Assembly (NCBI RefSeq): GCF_024436375.1
Contig: NZ_JAFMZM010000004.1
Span: 310,001-374,000, forward strand
Length of the DNA: 64,000 bases
From: Nocardioides astragali
GTDB taxonomy: Bacteria > Actinomycetota > Actinomycetes > Propionibacteriales > Nocardioidaceae
Reading direction: 5' to 3'
The notes beneath the pieces were generated by a model, which saw nothing but the letters and a program-made list of their open reading frames with translations, was not told where the DNA came from and did no database searches. Below are positions 17,217-26,376 of the stretch, piece by piece. The position numbers were made by a program, and so were the translations under genes. The number at the start of each line of letters is the position of its first letter. Position 1 is the stretch's first letter.

Positions 17217-17272
17217 TCGGGCATGAATTCGTGCCCGAATGCTTGGCAACATGCCCGATCGTGAGGTTTACT
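17217..17272 (+). promoter_or_regulatory. mtlA promoter with three TCGGGCA half-sites
   Basis: TCGGGCA (17217-17223) and TGCCCGA (17232-17238) form a perfect dyad with an 8-base centre; a third TGCCCGA lies at 17252-17258. TTGGCA (17243-17248) and TTTACT (17267-17272), 18 bases apart, form a fair promoter, so the third half-site falls between the -35 and -10. This layout suits a repressor, but no dedicated mannitol regulator is encoded nearby. Confidence 0.5.
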
Positions 17273-17323
17273 GAAGCATCATGTGATCGGGGTCACCCCG
17301 AGCTTCGTCTGGAGGACATCAGC

Positions 17324-19306
17324 ATGGCGACGACCACCACATCCACCCCGCCCGCCGAACGCGGAGGCGCACGCATCCGCGTGCAGAAGTTCGGCACGTT
17401 CCTGTCCAACATGGTGATGCCCAACATCGGGGCGTTCATCGCGTGGGGATTCATCACCGCACTGTTCATCGAGGTCGGCTGGCTCCCGTACTTCGGCTTC
17501 GACGACCCTGGCGGGTGGGTGGCCCAGGTGGGCGGCTGGGGGGAGTTCGCCGCTCCTGAGGGCTCCCCGATCGGCAACGGCCTGGTCAGCCCGATGATCA
17601 TGTTCCTGCTGCCCCTGCTCATCGCCTACACGGGCGGCTACAACATCTACGACAAGCGCGGCGGCGTGGTCGGCGCCATCGCCACGATGGGCGTCATCGC
17701 CGGCACCGACATCCCCATGTTCATGGGCGCGATGATCATGGGCCCGCTGGGCGGCTGGTCGATGAAGAAGATCGATGCCATCTGGGACGGCAAGATCAGG
17801 CCCGGCTTCGAGATGCTGGTCAACAACTTCTCCGCCGGCATCTGGGGCATGCTCCTGACGGTCTTCGCCTTCTTCGTGATGAGCCCGATCGTCACGTGGA
17901 TCGCAGACCGGCTGGGCGAGGCCGTCGACTTCCTGGTCACCAACAACCTGCTGCCGTTCACCGCGGTCATCATCGAGCCCGCCAAGGTGCTCTTCCTCAA
18001 CAACGCCCTCAACCACGGTGTGCTGACCCCGCTGGGCGGGGCAGAGGTCCAGGAGGCCGGCAAGTCTGTCCTCTTCCTCCTCGAGGCCAACCCGGCCTCG
18101 GGTCTGGGCCTGCTGCTCGCCTACATGTTCTTCGGCAAGGGCATGGCGAAGGCGTCTGCTCCCGGCGCCGCGATCATCCACTTCTTCGGTGGCATCCACG
18201 AGATCTACTTCCCCTACGTCCTCATGAAGCCGAAGCTGATCCTCGCCATGATCGCGGGCGGCATGACGCAGATCTTCGTCAACGTCATCTTCAACACCGG
18301 ACTGGTCTCGCCCGCGGCCCCCGGCTCGATCTTCGCGGTCTACGCGCAGACGGCGCGGGGCAGCTACGTGGGGGTCACGCTCTCGGTGATCCTCGGCGCC
18401 GCAGCCTCGTTCATCGTGGCCGCGATCCTGCTCAAGACGGACCGCACCGAGGAGGACGAGGAGGGTGATCTTGCCGCCGCCACGGCCTCCATGGAGTCGA
18501 TGAAGGGCAAGAAGTCCATCGCCTCGTCGGCTCTCGGCGGGGCCGCTGGTCGCGACATCAAGAACATCGTCTTCGCCTGCGACGCCGGCATGGGCTCCTC
18601 GGCCATGGGTGCATCGGTGCTCCGCAAGAAGATCCAGCAGGCCGGACATCACGACGTGACGGTCGTGAACAAGGCGATCTCCAACCTGCGCGACGACGTC
18701 GACCTCGTGGTCACCCACCAGGACCTCACCGACCGGGCCCGCCAGAAGACCCCGTCCGCCATGCACGTGTCGGTGGACAACTTCATGGGCAGCCCGCGCT
18801 ACGACGAGATCGTGGAGATGCTGGGTTCCTCCTCGGGCGGAGCCGCCGTGGCTGACGAGCCCGCAGTGGCGGCGGCCAACGTGCTGTCGCCCGACTCGAT
18901 CGTCCTCGGCGGCAGCGCCCGGACGCGCGACGAGGCGATCGCCGAGGCGGGGCAGCTCCTCGTGGCGGCGGGCGCGGTCGACGCGTCGTACGTCGAGGCG
19001 ATGCACGAGCGGGAGAAGTCGGTCTCGACCCTCATGGGCAACGGACTCGCGATCCCGCACGGGACCAACGAGGCGAAGGGCGCGATCAACCGTTCGGCGC
19101 TGTCGTTCGTGCGCTACGACGAGAGCATCGACTGGAACGGCAAGCCGGCCGAGTTCGTGGTGGGCATCGCCGGTGCCGGCGACGACCACCTGGCCCTGCT
19201 CCGCTCCCTGGCGACGGTCTTCGCCGACGAGTCGCAGGTGGCCCGCCTCCGTGCGGCCACCACGGCCGACGAGGTGCTCGCCGTGCTCGACGGCGTCGCT
19301 GTCTGA
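17324..19306 (+). CDS. mtlA: PTS mannitol-type transporter, fused EIICBA
   Basis: This 660-residue permease phosphorylates its substrate, probably mannitol, during import. EIIC (about 15-375) carries the mannitol-class features MVMPNIGAFIAWGFITALF, GGYNIYD and NNALNHGVL. EIIB (about 405-505) has the phosphocysteine at residue 419 in ACDAGMGSSAMGA. EIIA (about 525-660) has the phosphohistidine at residue 579 in GLAIPHGTNEAK. The start is ATG 17324 with GGAGGA upstream; an open frame further back crosses the promoter and was not used. The EIICBA order is that of full-length MtlA. mtlD and mtlR are missing here; the MDR dehydrogenase upstream may replace MtlD. A close relative of mannitol, such as glucitol, cannot be excluded. 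Confidence 0.93.
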   Translation: MATTTTSTPPAERGGARIRVQKFGTFLSNMVMPNIGAFIAWGFITALFIEVGWLPYFGFDDPGGWVAQVGGWGEFAAPEGSPIGNGLVSPMIMFLLPLLIAYTGGYNIYDKRGGVVGAIATMGVIAGTDIPMFMGAMIMGPLGGWSMKKIDAIWDGKIRPGFEMLVNNFSAGIWGMLLTVFAFFVMSPIVTWIADRLGEAVDFLVTNNLLPFTAVIIEPAKVLFLNNALNHGVLTPLGGAEVQEAGKSVLFLLEANPASGLGLLLAYMFFGKGMAKASAPGAAIIHFFGGIHEIYFPYVLMKPKLILAMIAGGMTQIFVNVIFNTGLVSPAAPGSIFAVYAQTARGSYVGVTLSVILGAAASFIVAAILLKTDRTEEDEEGDLAAATASMESMKGKKSIASSALGGAAGRDIKNIVFACDAGMGSSAMGASVLRKKIQQAGHHDVTVVNKAISNLRDDVDLVVTHQDLTDRARQKTPSAMHVSVDNFMGSPRYDEIVEMLGSSSGGAAVADEPAVAAANVLSPDSIVLGGSARTRDEAIAEAGQLLVAAGAVDASYVEAMHEREKSVSTLMGNGLAIPHGTNEAKGAINRSALSFVRYDESIDWNGKPAEFVVGIAGAGDDHLALLRSLATVFADESQVARLRAATTADEVLAVLDGVAV

Positions 19307-19330
19307 CCCCCACGCCGCTCGTCACAGAAG

Positions 19331-19358
19331 GAGCCCCCGCCGGATCTGGCGGGGGCTC
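19331..19358. terminator. Terminator between mtlA and the molybdopterin oxidoreductase gene
   Basis: GAGCCCCCGCC (19331-19341) pairs perfectly with GGCGGGGGCTC (19348-19358) around a 6-base loop, followed by GTTCGT. It lies between convergent genes and can serve both. Confidence 0.8.
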
Positions 19359-19375
19359 GTTCGTGCTCTGCGTGG

Positions 19376-21517
19376 TCAGTCCGCAGCGGTGACGCTCACC
19401 GGTACGCCGTTGAGGGCCGCGTTGCCGGACACGTCGAGCAGCTCGGGGTCGGTGAGGTCGTTGATGGAGACGCCCGGCACGTCGCGGCTGCGCTTCATCA
19501 GGACACCGTCACGCGCGTGCCCGTAGCCGTGGGGGAGTGACACCACGCCCGGCATCAGGTCCTCGGAGGAGGCGACCTCGACCTCGACCGACCCGACGCG
19601 AGAGCTCACCCGCACCAGGGCACCGTCGGCGATCTCGCGTTGGGCCAGGTCGGCCGGGTGCATCAGCAGCTGGTGCCGCGGCCGGCCCCTGGTCAGTCGC
19701 TCGGAGTTGTGCATCCACGAGTTGCAGTCCTGCTTGTGGCGCCGGCCGATCAGGAGCAGGTCGTCGCCGGCGGGCGCCGTCACCGCTGCGAGGCGAGCGA
19801 CGTCCCGGACGACCAGGTCTGGAGCCAGGTCGACCCGCTTGTCCTTGGACGGGAGCCGCTCCGGCAGCTGTCCGCCGCGCAGCGGCCCGAGGTCGATCCC
19901 GGCCGGCCGGGCCCGGAGCTTGCGGAGGGTCACGCCACTTGACCCGCGCCGCAGGAGCTGGCCGACCAGCAGGGTCGGGCTCGCGGTGAGGCGAGCGCGC
20001 TGGACGAGCCGCTTCCTCCAGGGGGTCTTCCGGCTGAGCCGGGCGGTCGTGCGCAAGGTGATCTCCCGGAAGATCTGCCAGTCGTGGCGCTGGTCGGGCT
20101 CCTTGTCGAAGACCGCCGGGGTGAAGCGCGCGGTGTTGCGCACGGCCAGCAGGTGGAAGACGAGGTCGTAGTGGTCGCGCTCGAGCGACGTGGTCGGCGG
20201 CAGGATGACGTCCGCGTGCCGGGTCGTCTCGTTGACGTAGATGTCGACAGCGGCCATGAAGTCCAGCCCGCGCAGCGCCTCGTCGAGGCGTGACCCGTCG
20301 GGCGTCGACAGGACGGGGTTGCCGGCCACCGTCAGCAGGGCCCGGACCTGCCCGTCACCCGGCGTCTCGATCTCCTCGCGCAGCGCCGAGACGGGCAGCT
20401 CGCCGCCCGTCTCCGGCAGCCCGCGCACCCGTGAGCGCCAGACGTCGTGGTGGCCGCGGCCGATCAGGCCGGTGCCGACCGCGTCGATCGCCGGGCTGGT
20501 GAACATCGCCCCGCCCACCCGGTCGAGGTTGCCGCTGAGGATGTTGAGGCAGTTGACGGCCCATTGGCACACCGAGCCCCAGGGACCGGCGGACACCCCG
20601 AGGCGGCTGTAGACGACGCCCGCGTCGGCCTCCATCAGCTCCCGGGCCAGGCGACGGATCTCCGCGGCCGGCAGCCCGCTCATCGCCTCGGCCCGCTCGG
20701 GGGTGAACTCCGCGACCAGGTCGACCACGGTGCCCAGCCCGTCGACGTACGCCGCCACGGCAGGCGCGAGCTCGGGGGAGGCCTCGGCCGTGAGGACGTG
20801 CAGCATGGCGAGCAGCACCCAGGCGTCCGATCCAGGGCGCACGAAGTGGTGCTCGTCCGCGACCTTCGCGGTCTCGGTGCGGCGCGGATCGAGCACGACC
20901 ATCCGTCCTCCGCGGGCGCGCAGGTCGCGCAGGCGCCGCGGGAAGTCGGGCACCGTCATCAGCGAGCCGTTGGAGGCCATCGGGTTGGCGCCGAGCACCA
21001 GGAACAACGACGTACGGTCGATGTCGGGGATCGGCAGGAACAGCTGGTGACCGAACATCAGGTGGGCGACGAGCTGGTGGGGTAGCTGGTCGACGGATGT
21101 CGCCGAGTAGCGGTTCTTCGTCCGGAGCGACTTGAACATCGCCGTGCCGTGGGTCATCGAGCCCAGGCTGTGCACGTTGGGGTTGCCGAGGTAGACGCCC
21201 AGTGCGTCGTCGCCGTGCTCCTCGACCACCCGGGCGAGGTTGTCGGCGACCAGGTCGAAGGCCTCGTCCCAGCCGATCTCCCGCCATGCGGCGTCCGGGC
21301 CGTCACCGACGCGGCGCACGGGCCGTCGAAGCCGGTCGGGATCGGCGTACACGTCGGCGATGGCGACGCCCTTGGGGCAGATGTGCCCCCGGGAGAGCGG
21401 GTCGGCCGGATTGCCCCGGACGCCGACGACGTCGCGTCCCTCGATGGTGAGCTCGAGGCCGCAGATGGCCTCGCAGAGGTTGCAGACACCGATGCGCTTC
21501 TCGCGCTGCGTGGTCAC
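19376..21517 (-). CDS. Molybdopterin oxidoreductase with an N-terminal [4Fe-4S] domain
   Basis: The protein has 713 residues. It starts with a cluster-binding motif CNLCEAICG and a fourth cysteine in GHICPKG, the Mo/W-bis-MGD Fe4S domain. The large cofactor domains follow (LVLGANPMASNG, VVLDPRRTETA, SGNLDRVGGAMF) and end in a dinucleotide-binding domain near 600-713 (LPHGYGHARDGV). No Tat signal is seen, so it is probably cytoplasmic. It resembles the formate dehydrogenase/BisC group, and the CNLCEAICG form recalls an uncharacterised M. tuberculosis oxidoreductase (Rv0197, from memory). The substrate is unknown, and no electron-transfer subunit or cofactor gene is adjacent. GTG 21517 is chosen because the conserved domain begins a few residues later; an ATG 36 bases upstream is the alternative. 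Confidence 0.9.
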   Translation of the reverse strand: MTTQREKRIGVCNLCEAICGLELTIEGRDVVGVRGNPADPLSRGHICPKGVAIADVYADPDRLRRPVRRVGDGPDAAWREIGWDEAFDLVADNLARVVEEHGDDALGVYLGNPNVHSLGSMTHGTAMFKSLRTKNRYSATSVDQLPHQLVAHLMFGHQLFLPIPDIDRTSLFLVLGANPMASNGSLMTVPDFPRRLRDLRARGGRMVVLDPRRTETAKVADEHHFVRPGSDAWVLLAMLHVLTAEASPELAPAVAAYVDGLGTVVDLVAEFTPERAEAMSGLPAAEIRRLARELMEADAGVVYSRLGVSAGPWGSVCQWAVNCLNILSGNLDRVGGAMFTSPAIDAVGTGLIGRGHHDVWRSRVRGLPETGGELPVSALREEIETPGDGQVRALLTVAGNPVLSTPDGSRLDEALRGLDFMAAVDIYVNETTRHADVILPPTTSLERDHYDLVFHLLAVRNTARFTPAVFDKEPDQRHDWQIFREITLRTTARLSRKTPWRKRLVQRARLTASPTLLVGQLLRRGSSGVTLRKLRARPAGIDLGPLRGGQLPERLPSKDKRVDLAPDLVVRDVARLAAVTAPAGDDLLLIGRRHKQDCNSWMHNSERLTRGRPRHQLLMHPADLAQREIADGALVRVSSRVGSVEVEVASSEDLMPGVVSLPHGYGHARDGVLMKRSRDVPGVSINDLTDPELLDVSGNAALNGVPVSVTAAD

Positions 21518-21669
21518 GGAACGATCCAAGCACGTCAGTGGCCCGGGGCGCATGACCGGCGTACGCCGCTGGCGTGGTCGCCCCGAAGGAGGTACCGCGC
21601 CCACGCAGGGTGGGGCACACTCTGCGCGGCCCGGTCACACCGGGCTCCCCCAAGAGAATGGAGCACGTC

Positions 21670-21936
21670 ATGGGTTTCGGAGGGCCGATAGGCCTCATCG
21701 TCGTGGGTCTGATCCTGGCGCTCGCCTTCAACGAGCAGTCGGTGGGTCCGCTGGAGGTGACCACCCTCGGTTGGATCCTGGTGCTTGCGGGCGCTCTGTG
21801 GTTGGCGCTCACCGTGATGCAGCAGAACACCAAGCGTCGTCACACCACCACGGCCACCACGACCGACAGCCAGGGTCGCCAGGCCAGCACGCAGCGCACC
21901 ACTGAGTCGGACCCGCCGCCCCCGCCGGCGGTCTGA
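21670..21936 (+). CDS. Small membrane protein, DUF6458-like
   Basis: This is an 88-residue protein with two membrane segments (about 4-22 and 27-52), starting MGFGGPIGLIVVGLILALAF, then a hydrophilic tail rich in Thr, Arg and Pro. The glycine-rich first helix and size fit the actinobacterial DUF6458 family, recalled rather than searched. The start is ATG 21670 with GGAG 7-10 bases upstream; ATG 21658 is also in frame but has a poorer site. It stands alone between the oxidoreductase and rpsO. Function unknown. Confidence 0.7.
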   Translation: MGFGGPIGLIVVGLILALAFNEQSVGPLEVTTLGWILVLAGALWLALTVMQQNTKRRHTTTATTTDSQGRQASTQRTTESDPPPPPAV

Positions 21937-21980
21937 GCGCAGTCCGGCTCGACTGCAGGTCTCGTGCTGCGCGGCGCGGA

Positions 21981-22009
21981 TTGGGCCGAGGGTCCAGCGC
22001 CTCGATATG
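21981..22009 (+). promoter_or_regulatory. Candidate rpsO promoter
   Basis: TTGGGC (21981-21986) is followed after 17 bases by GATATG (22004-22009); a TATGCT overlaps it at 22006. It would give rpsO a leader of roughly 100 bases, fitting a gene with a clear ribosome site (GAAGGAG). Confidence 0.4.
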
Positions 22010-22118
22010 CTTCTGCGGTTGCCCCCACGGGCGACACGCCGTGTGAACGGCCGCGGATCCAGAGTGCCCCGGTGAACAGGCCCGGGCGCGCCGCGCAACG
22101 AGAACCGAAGGAGCCCCC

Positions 22119-22394
22119 ATGTCGATTGGTACCGACGCGGAGACCAAGAAGAAGATCATCGCCGAGTACGCCCTCGCTGAGGGTGACACCGGTTCCCCCG
22201 AGGTGCAGATCGCGCTGCTCAGCCACCGCATCTCCCACCTCACCGAGCACCTCAAGACGCACAAGCACGACCACCACAGCCGTCGTGGTCTGCTGCTGCT
22301 GGTCGGCCAGCGCCGTCGCCTTCTCAACTACCTGCAGAAGACCGAGATCGAGCGCTACCGCTCGATCGTCGAGCGCCTCGGCCTCCGCCGCTGA
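22119..22394 (+). CDS. rpsO: 30S ribosomal protein S15
   Basis: The 91-residue protein binds 16S rRNA in the platform of the small subunit. The sequence has the universal S15 features: [30 protein letters not shown] and LLNYLQK. A strong ribosome site precedes the ATG. It lies upstream of pnp as in most bacteria, separated by a strong hairpin and a structured 5' region. Confidence 0.98.
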   Translation: MSIGTDAETKKKIIAEYALAEGDTGSPEVQIALLSHRISHLTEHLKTHKHDHHSRRGLLLLVGQRRRLLNYLQKTEIERYRSIVERLGLRR

Positions 22395-22400
22395 TCCACG

Positions 22401-22430
22401 GAGCGGCCCCCCGCACGCGGGGGGCCGCTC
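22401..22430 (+). terminator. Strong hairpin between rpsO and pnp
   Basis: GAGCGGCCCCCCGC (22401-22414) is the exact reverse complement of 22417-22430, so a stem of about 13 pairs forms with a tiny loop. It begins 7 bases after the rpsO stop. It is either the rpsO terminator or an RNase III/PNPase processing site of the kind known at this junction in other bacteria. Confidence 0.7.
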
Positions 22431-22606
22431 CGCTCCGTTTCCGGGGACGTCCGCCACGAGTGCACCGCGCTAGTGTCGGTCCCGGAGCACTCCACAACTG
22501 AACACACAACCATCAGGAGCGACCCGCACGTCCGGCTCGGTCCTCGGTAGTGGCCTTCAGATCATCCCGCCCTCGCACACGGGGACGGGAGAGCTGCGGG
22601 CCTCGA

Positions 22607-22697
22607 TCGAAGACCGGCCCCCGCGGGGCTTCGACGCCCCACCCAAGAGGTGGACGCCGCGGATCGCTCCGCGAAGAGAAAGCAGGATCCTGCTTCC
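22607..22697 (+). promoter_or_regulatory. Structured 5' region of pnp with a palindrome over the ribosome site
   Basis: The 303 bases between rpsO and pnp hold no gene. TCGAAG (22607-22612) pairs with CTTCGA (22629-22634) around CCCC/GGGG, giving one hairpin. AAGCAGGATCCTGCTT (22680-22695) is a perfect 16-base palindrome ending 2 bases before the ATG; it contains AGGA, the only visible ribosome site. A hairpin there would hide the site, which would suit autoregulation of pnp. Confidence 0.45.
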
Positions 22698-24938
22698 ATG
22701 AGTGAACCCATCATCTCCGCCGTCGAGACCGTTCTCGACAACGGCTCGTTCGGCAAGCGCACCATCAAGTTCGAGACGGGCCTGCTCGCCCGCCAGGCGG
22801 CCGGCTCGGTCACGGCCTACCTCGACGACGAGACCATGCTGCTCTCGGCCACCACCGCCGGCAAGACGCCGAAGGACCACTTCGACTTCTTCCCCCTCAC
22901 CATCGACGTCGAGGAGCGGATGTACGCCGTGGGCCAGATCCCCGGCTCCTTCTTCCGCTCCGAGGGTCGCCCGGGCGAGGACGCGATCCTCACCTGCCGC
23001 CTGATCGACCGTCCGCTGCGTCCGACCTTCAAGAAGGGCCTGCGCAACGAGGTCCAGGTCGTCATCACTGTGATGGCGCTCGACCCCGACCAGCCCTACG
23101 ACGTGCTGGCGATCAACGCCGCGTCGCTCTCCACCCAGCTGTCCGGCCTGCCCTTCTCGGGTCCGGTCGGCGGCGTGCGCGTCGCCCTCATCGAGGGCCA
23201 GTGGGTGGCGTTCCCCAGCCACTCGCAGCTCGAGAACGCCGTCTTCGACATGGTCGTCGCCGGGCGGGTCACCGACTCCGGTGACGTCGCGATCATGATG
23301 GTCGAGGCCGAGGCCCCCGAGCAGGTCGTCGAGCTCATCCAGGGCGGCCAGGCGGCTCCCACCGAGGAGATCGTCGCCAGCGGCCTCGACGCCGCGAAGC
23401 CCTTCATCAAGCAGCTGTGCGAGGCGCAGTCGCAGCTCGCCGCCGAGGCCGCCAAGCCCGTGGAGGACTTCCCGGTCTTCCTCGACTACGAGGATGACGT
23501 CTACGCCGCCGTCGAGGCCGCCGTCAAGGACGACACTGCCGCCGCCATGACCATCGGCGACAAGCAGGAGCGCGAGTCGCGCACCGACGAGATCAAGGCC
23601 GGCCTGCTCGAGAAGCTCACCGGTCAGTTCGAGGGCCGCGAGAAGGAGATCGGCGCTGCGTTCCGCTCGCTGACCAAGAGCCTGGTCCGCGAGCGCGTGC
23701 TGCGCGACAAGGTGCGCATCGACGGTCGCGGCCTCGCCGACATCCGTCCGCTGCACGCCGAGGTCGGTGTGATCCCGCGGGTCCACGGCTCCGCGCTGTT
23801 CGAGCGGGGGGAGACCCAGATCCTGGGCGTCACCACCCTCAACATGCTCAAGCTGGAGCAGCAGCTCGACACGCTGTCCCCGGAGAAGCACCGCCGCTTC
23901 ATGCACAAGTACGTCTTCCCGCCGTTCTCCACCGGCGAGACGGGTCGCGTGGGCTCGCCCAAGCGCCGCGAGATCGGCCACGGTGCCCTCGCGCGTCGTG
24001 CCATCCTCCCGGTGCTCCCGAGCCGCGATGAGTTCCCCTACGCGATCCGCCAGCTCTCCGAGGCCATGGGCTCCAACGGCTCCACCTCGATGGGCTCGGT
24101 CTGCGCCGCCACCCTGTCGCTCCTGCAGGCCGGTGTGCCGCTGAAGGCGTCCGTCGCCGGCATCGCGATGGGCCTCATCTCTGGTGAGGTCGACGGCAAG
24201 ACGGAGTACGTCGCGCTGACCGACATCCTCGGCGCCGAGGACGCGTTCGGTGACATGGACTTCAAGGTCGCCGGCACGCGCGAGTTCGTCACCGCCCTGC
24301 AGCTCGACACCAAGCTCGACGGCATCCCGGCGGAGGTGCTCGCCAGCGCGCTGACCCAGGCCCGCGACGCGCGCCTGGCCATCCTCGACGTGATGGCCGA
24401 GGCCATCGACGCTCCGGAGGAGATGTCGGTCCACGCCCCGCGGATCATCACCATCCGCGTGCCGGTGGACAAGATCGGTGAGGTCATCGGCCCGAAGGGC
24501 AAGATCATCAACCAGATCCAGGACGACACGGGCGCGACGCTGTCCATCGAGGACGACGGCACGGTCTACATCGGTGCGACCAACGGTGAGGCGGCCGAGG
24601 CTGCCAAGAACGCCGTCAACGCGATCGCCAACCCGACCATGCCCGAGGTCGGCGAGCGCTACCTGGGCACGGTCGTGAAGACCACCAACTTCGGTGCCTT
24701 CGTCTCGCTCATGCCCGGCAAGGACGGCCTGCTCCACATCAGCAAGCTCCGCGCCCTGGCCGGCGGCAAGCGCGTGGAGGCCGTCGAGGACGTGCTGTCG
24801 GTGGGCCAGAAGGTCCAGGTCTCCATCGCCGAGATCGACGACCGCGGCAAGCTGTCGCTGGTCCCCGTGGTCGACGAGGCCGAGGACTCCTCCGAGGAGT
24901 CGTCCGAGGGTGCCCTCCAGGCAGCCGACGCCGAGTGA
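22698..24938 (+). CDS. pnp: Polyribonucleotide nucleotidyltransferase (PNPase)
   Basis: This 746-residue trimeric enzyme degrades RNA 3' to 5' with phosphate and can add tails. Two RNase PH domains (about 15-150 and 330-545) flank an all-alpha domain; the second has [20 protein letters not shown] and [23 protein letters not shown] domain ([15 protein letters not shown], about 590) and an S1 domain (about 650-720, [13 protein letters not shown]) follow, with a short acidic tail. ATG 22698 is chosen since the conserved region starts at once; the in-frame ATG 22650 lies in the structured leader. A terminator follows. Confidence 0.97.
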   Translation: MSEPIISAVETVLDNGSFGKRTIKFETGLLARQAAGSVTAYLDDETMLLSATTAGKTPKDHFDFFPLTIDVEERMYAVGQIPGSFFRSEGRPGEDAILTCRLIDRPLRPTFKKGLRNEVQVVITVMALDPDQPYDVLAINAASLSTQLSGLPFSGPVGGVRVALIEGQWVAFPSHSQLENAVFDMVVAGRVTDSGDVAIMMVEAEAPEQVVELIQGGQAAPTEEIVASGLDAAKPFIKQLCEAQSQLAAEAAKPVEDFPVFLDYEDDVYAAVEAAVKDDTAAAMTIGDKQERESRTDEIKAGLLEKLTGQFEGREKEIGAAFRSLTKSLVRERVLRDKVRIDGRGLADIRPLHAEVGVIPRVHGSALFERGETQILGVTTLNMLKLEQQLDTLSPEKHRRFMHKYVFPPFSTGETGRVGSPKRREIGHGALARRAILPVLPSRDEFPYAIRQLSEAMGSNGSTSMGSVCAATLSLLQAGVPLKASVAGIAMGLISGEVDGKTEYVALTDILGAEDAFGDMDFKVAGTREFVTALQLDTKLDGIPAEVLASALTQARDARLAILDVMAEAIDAPEEMSVHAPRIITIRVPVDKIGEVIGPKGKIINQIQDDTGATLSIEDDGTVYIGATNGEAAEAAKNAVNAIANPTMPEVGERYLGTVVKTTNFGAFVSLMPGKDGLLHISKLRALAGGKRVEAVEDVLSVGQKVQVSIAEIDDRGKLSLVPVVDEAEDSSEESSEGALQAADAE

Positions 24939-24952
24939 CCTGATGCTCCACC

Positions 24953-24987
24953 CGCGACCGGCCGGCAGCCCTTGCCGGCCGGTCGCG
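24953..24987 (+). terminator. Terminator after pnp
   Basis: A perfect 15-base stem (24953-24967 with 24973-24987) has a 5-base loop and is followed by GCGTTTC. It lies 14 bases after the pnp stop. Confidence 0.8.
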
Positions 24988-25023
24988 GCGTTTCACCCCT
25001 CGTTTCACCCAGGAAGGACCCTC

Positions 25024-26331
25024 GTGCACAAGAACGGCACCACCCGCACCCTCATGACCGTCAAGGACGCCGACGGCGCGGTGACCTCACGCGTCCGGCG
25101 TACGGTCCTGCCGAGTGGGCTGCGGGTCGTCACCGAGCACATGGCCGGCTCCCGGTCGGCCAGCATCGGGGTGTGGGTCAACGTCGGCTCGCGCGACGAG
25201 ACGCCTTCCTTGCACGGCTGCTCGCACTTCCTCGAGCACCTGCTCTTCAAGGGCACGCCGGAGCGGTCCGCGATGGAGATCTCCGTCGCGCTCGACGCGG
25301 TCGGAGGGGAGTTCAACGCCTTCACCTCCAAGGAGTACACCGTCTTCCACGCCCGCGTCCTCGACGAGGACCTGGCAACGGCCGTCGACGTGCTGGGCGA
25401 CATGGTCACCGCCTCGACCATCACCGAGCCCGATGTCGAGGCCGAGCGTGACGTGATCCTCGACGAGATCGCGATGCACGACGACGACCCCGACGACGTC
25501 GTGCACAACCTGTTCGCCCACCAGGCGTGGGGCGACAGCCCGCTGGGTCGGCCGATCGCCGGCACCGAGGCCTCGATCACGGCGATGACGCGCGCCCAGA
25601 TCCACCGCTTCTACCGCCGCCACTACCGACCCGACAACATGGTCGTCGCCGTGGCCGGCAACGTCGACCACACGACCGTCGTGCGGCAGGCCAAGCTGGC
25701 CTTCGGTCGCGGCGGCTTCCTCGAGGGCCAGGCCCTCCCGACGTCGCCCGACCAGTCGGAGCGCGCGCGCAAGGTGCAGGCGGGCGAGGCGCGTACGGTG
25801 CGCCCGCAGGAGCAGGTCAACCTGGTCCTCGGGGTCAAGGGCCTCACCCGCACCGACCCGCGCCGCTACGCCCTCGGCGTGCTCAACACCGCCCTCGGCG
25901 GCGGCACGTCCTCACGGATGTTCCAGGAGGTGCGCGAGAACCGCGGCCTGGCCTACTCCGTCTACTCGTTCGCCACCCACCATGCCGACGCCGGCGTCGT
26001 GGGGGTGTCGGTGGGCTGCCTGCCCGGCAAGTACGACGCCGTGCTGGAGACCGTGCGTGGCGAGCTCGCCAAGGTCGCTGCCGACGGCATCACCGCCGAG
26101 GAGCTCGAACGCGGCAAGGGCCAGCTCAAGGGCGGGCTGGTCCTCGGCCTCGAGGACTCCGGCTCGCGCATGTCGCGCATCGGCAAGGCCGAGCTGGTCT
26201 ACGACGAGCTGCTCACCATCGACGAGGTCGTCCGTCGCATCGAGGCGGTCACCCTCGACGACGTCTCGGTGCTGGCTCGCGAGCTCTTCACGCAGCCCGA
26301 GATCCTCGCGGTCGTCGGCCCTGCCAAGTGA
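25024..26331 (+). CDS. M16-family zinc metallopeptidase (insulinase/processing peptidase type)
   Basis: This 435-residue peptidase carries the inverted zinc motif HFLEH near residue 70 with a downstream Glu-rich helix (AERDVILDEIAMHDDDPDD). The C-terminal half shows GGGTSSRMFQEVRENRGLAYSVYS, the inactive M16 repeat that completes the peptidase chamber. Size matches the single-chain bacterial M16B group (M. tuberculosis PepR, recalled). GTG 25024 has an AGGAAGG site 5-11 bases upstream. The order pnp, M16 peptidase, dapB is conserved in actinobacteria, here interrupted by a minus-strand methyltransferase gene. Confidence 0.93.
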   Translation: MHKNGTTRTLMTVKDADGAVTSRVRRTVLPSGLRVVTEHMAGSRSASIGVWVNVGSRDETPSLHGCSHFLEHLLFKGTPERSAMEISVALDAVGGEFNAFTSKEYTVFHARVLDEDLATAVDVLGDMVTASTITEPDVEAERDVILDEIAMHDDDPDDVVHNLFAHQAWGDSPLGRPIAGTEASITAMTRAQIHRFYRRHYRPDNMVVAVAGNVDHTTVVRQAKLAFGRGGFLEGQALPTSPDQSERARKVQAGEARTVRPQEQVNLVLGVKGLTRTDPRRYALGVLNTALGGGTSSRMFQEVRENRGLAYSVYSFATHHADAGVVGVSVGCLPGKYDAVLETVRGELAKVAADGITAEELERGKGQLKGGLVLGLEDSGSRMSRIGKAELVYDELLTIDEVVRRIEAVTLDDVSVLARELFTQPEILAVVGPAK

Positions 26332-26376
26332 ACCGACTGCGGCCGCTTCCCGGCTGACGGCTCGGCAGCAAGACGC

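Noticed and set aside
21515..21529. Leaderless start for the molybdopterin oxidoreductase (TTGGAT 6 bases before the GTG)
   Set aside because: The second base of the box is T, not A, so it does not meet the TANNNT rule used for the other twelve genes.
22650..22697. Upstream in-frame ATG extending pnp by 16 residues
   Set aside because: The extension falls in the structured leader, lacks a ribosome site and is not similar to PNPase N-termini.
26332..26376. Possible terminator between the M16 peptidase and methyltransferase genes
   Set aside because: Only short, weak complementary stretches are present; not enough to call.
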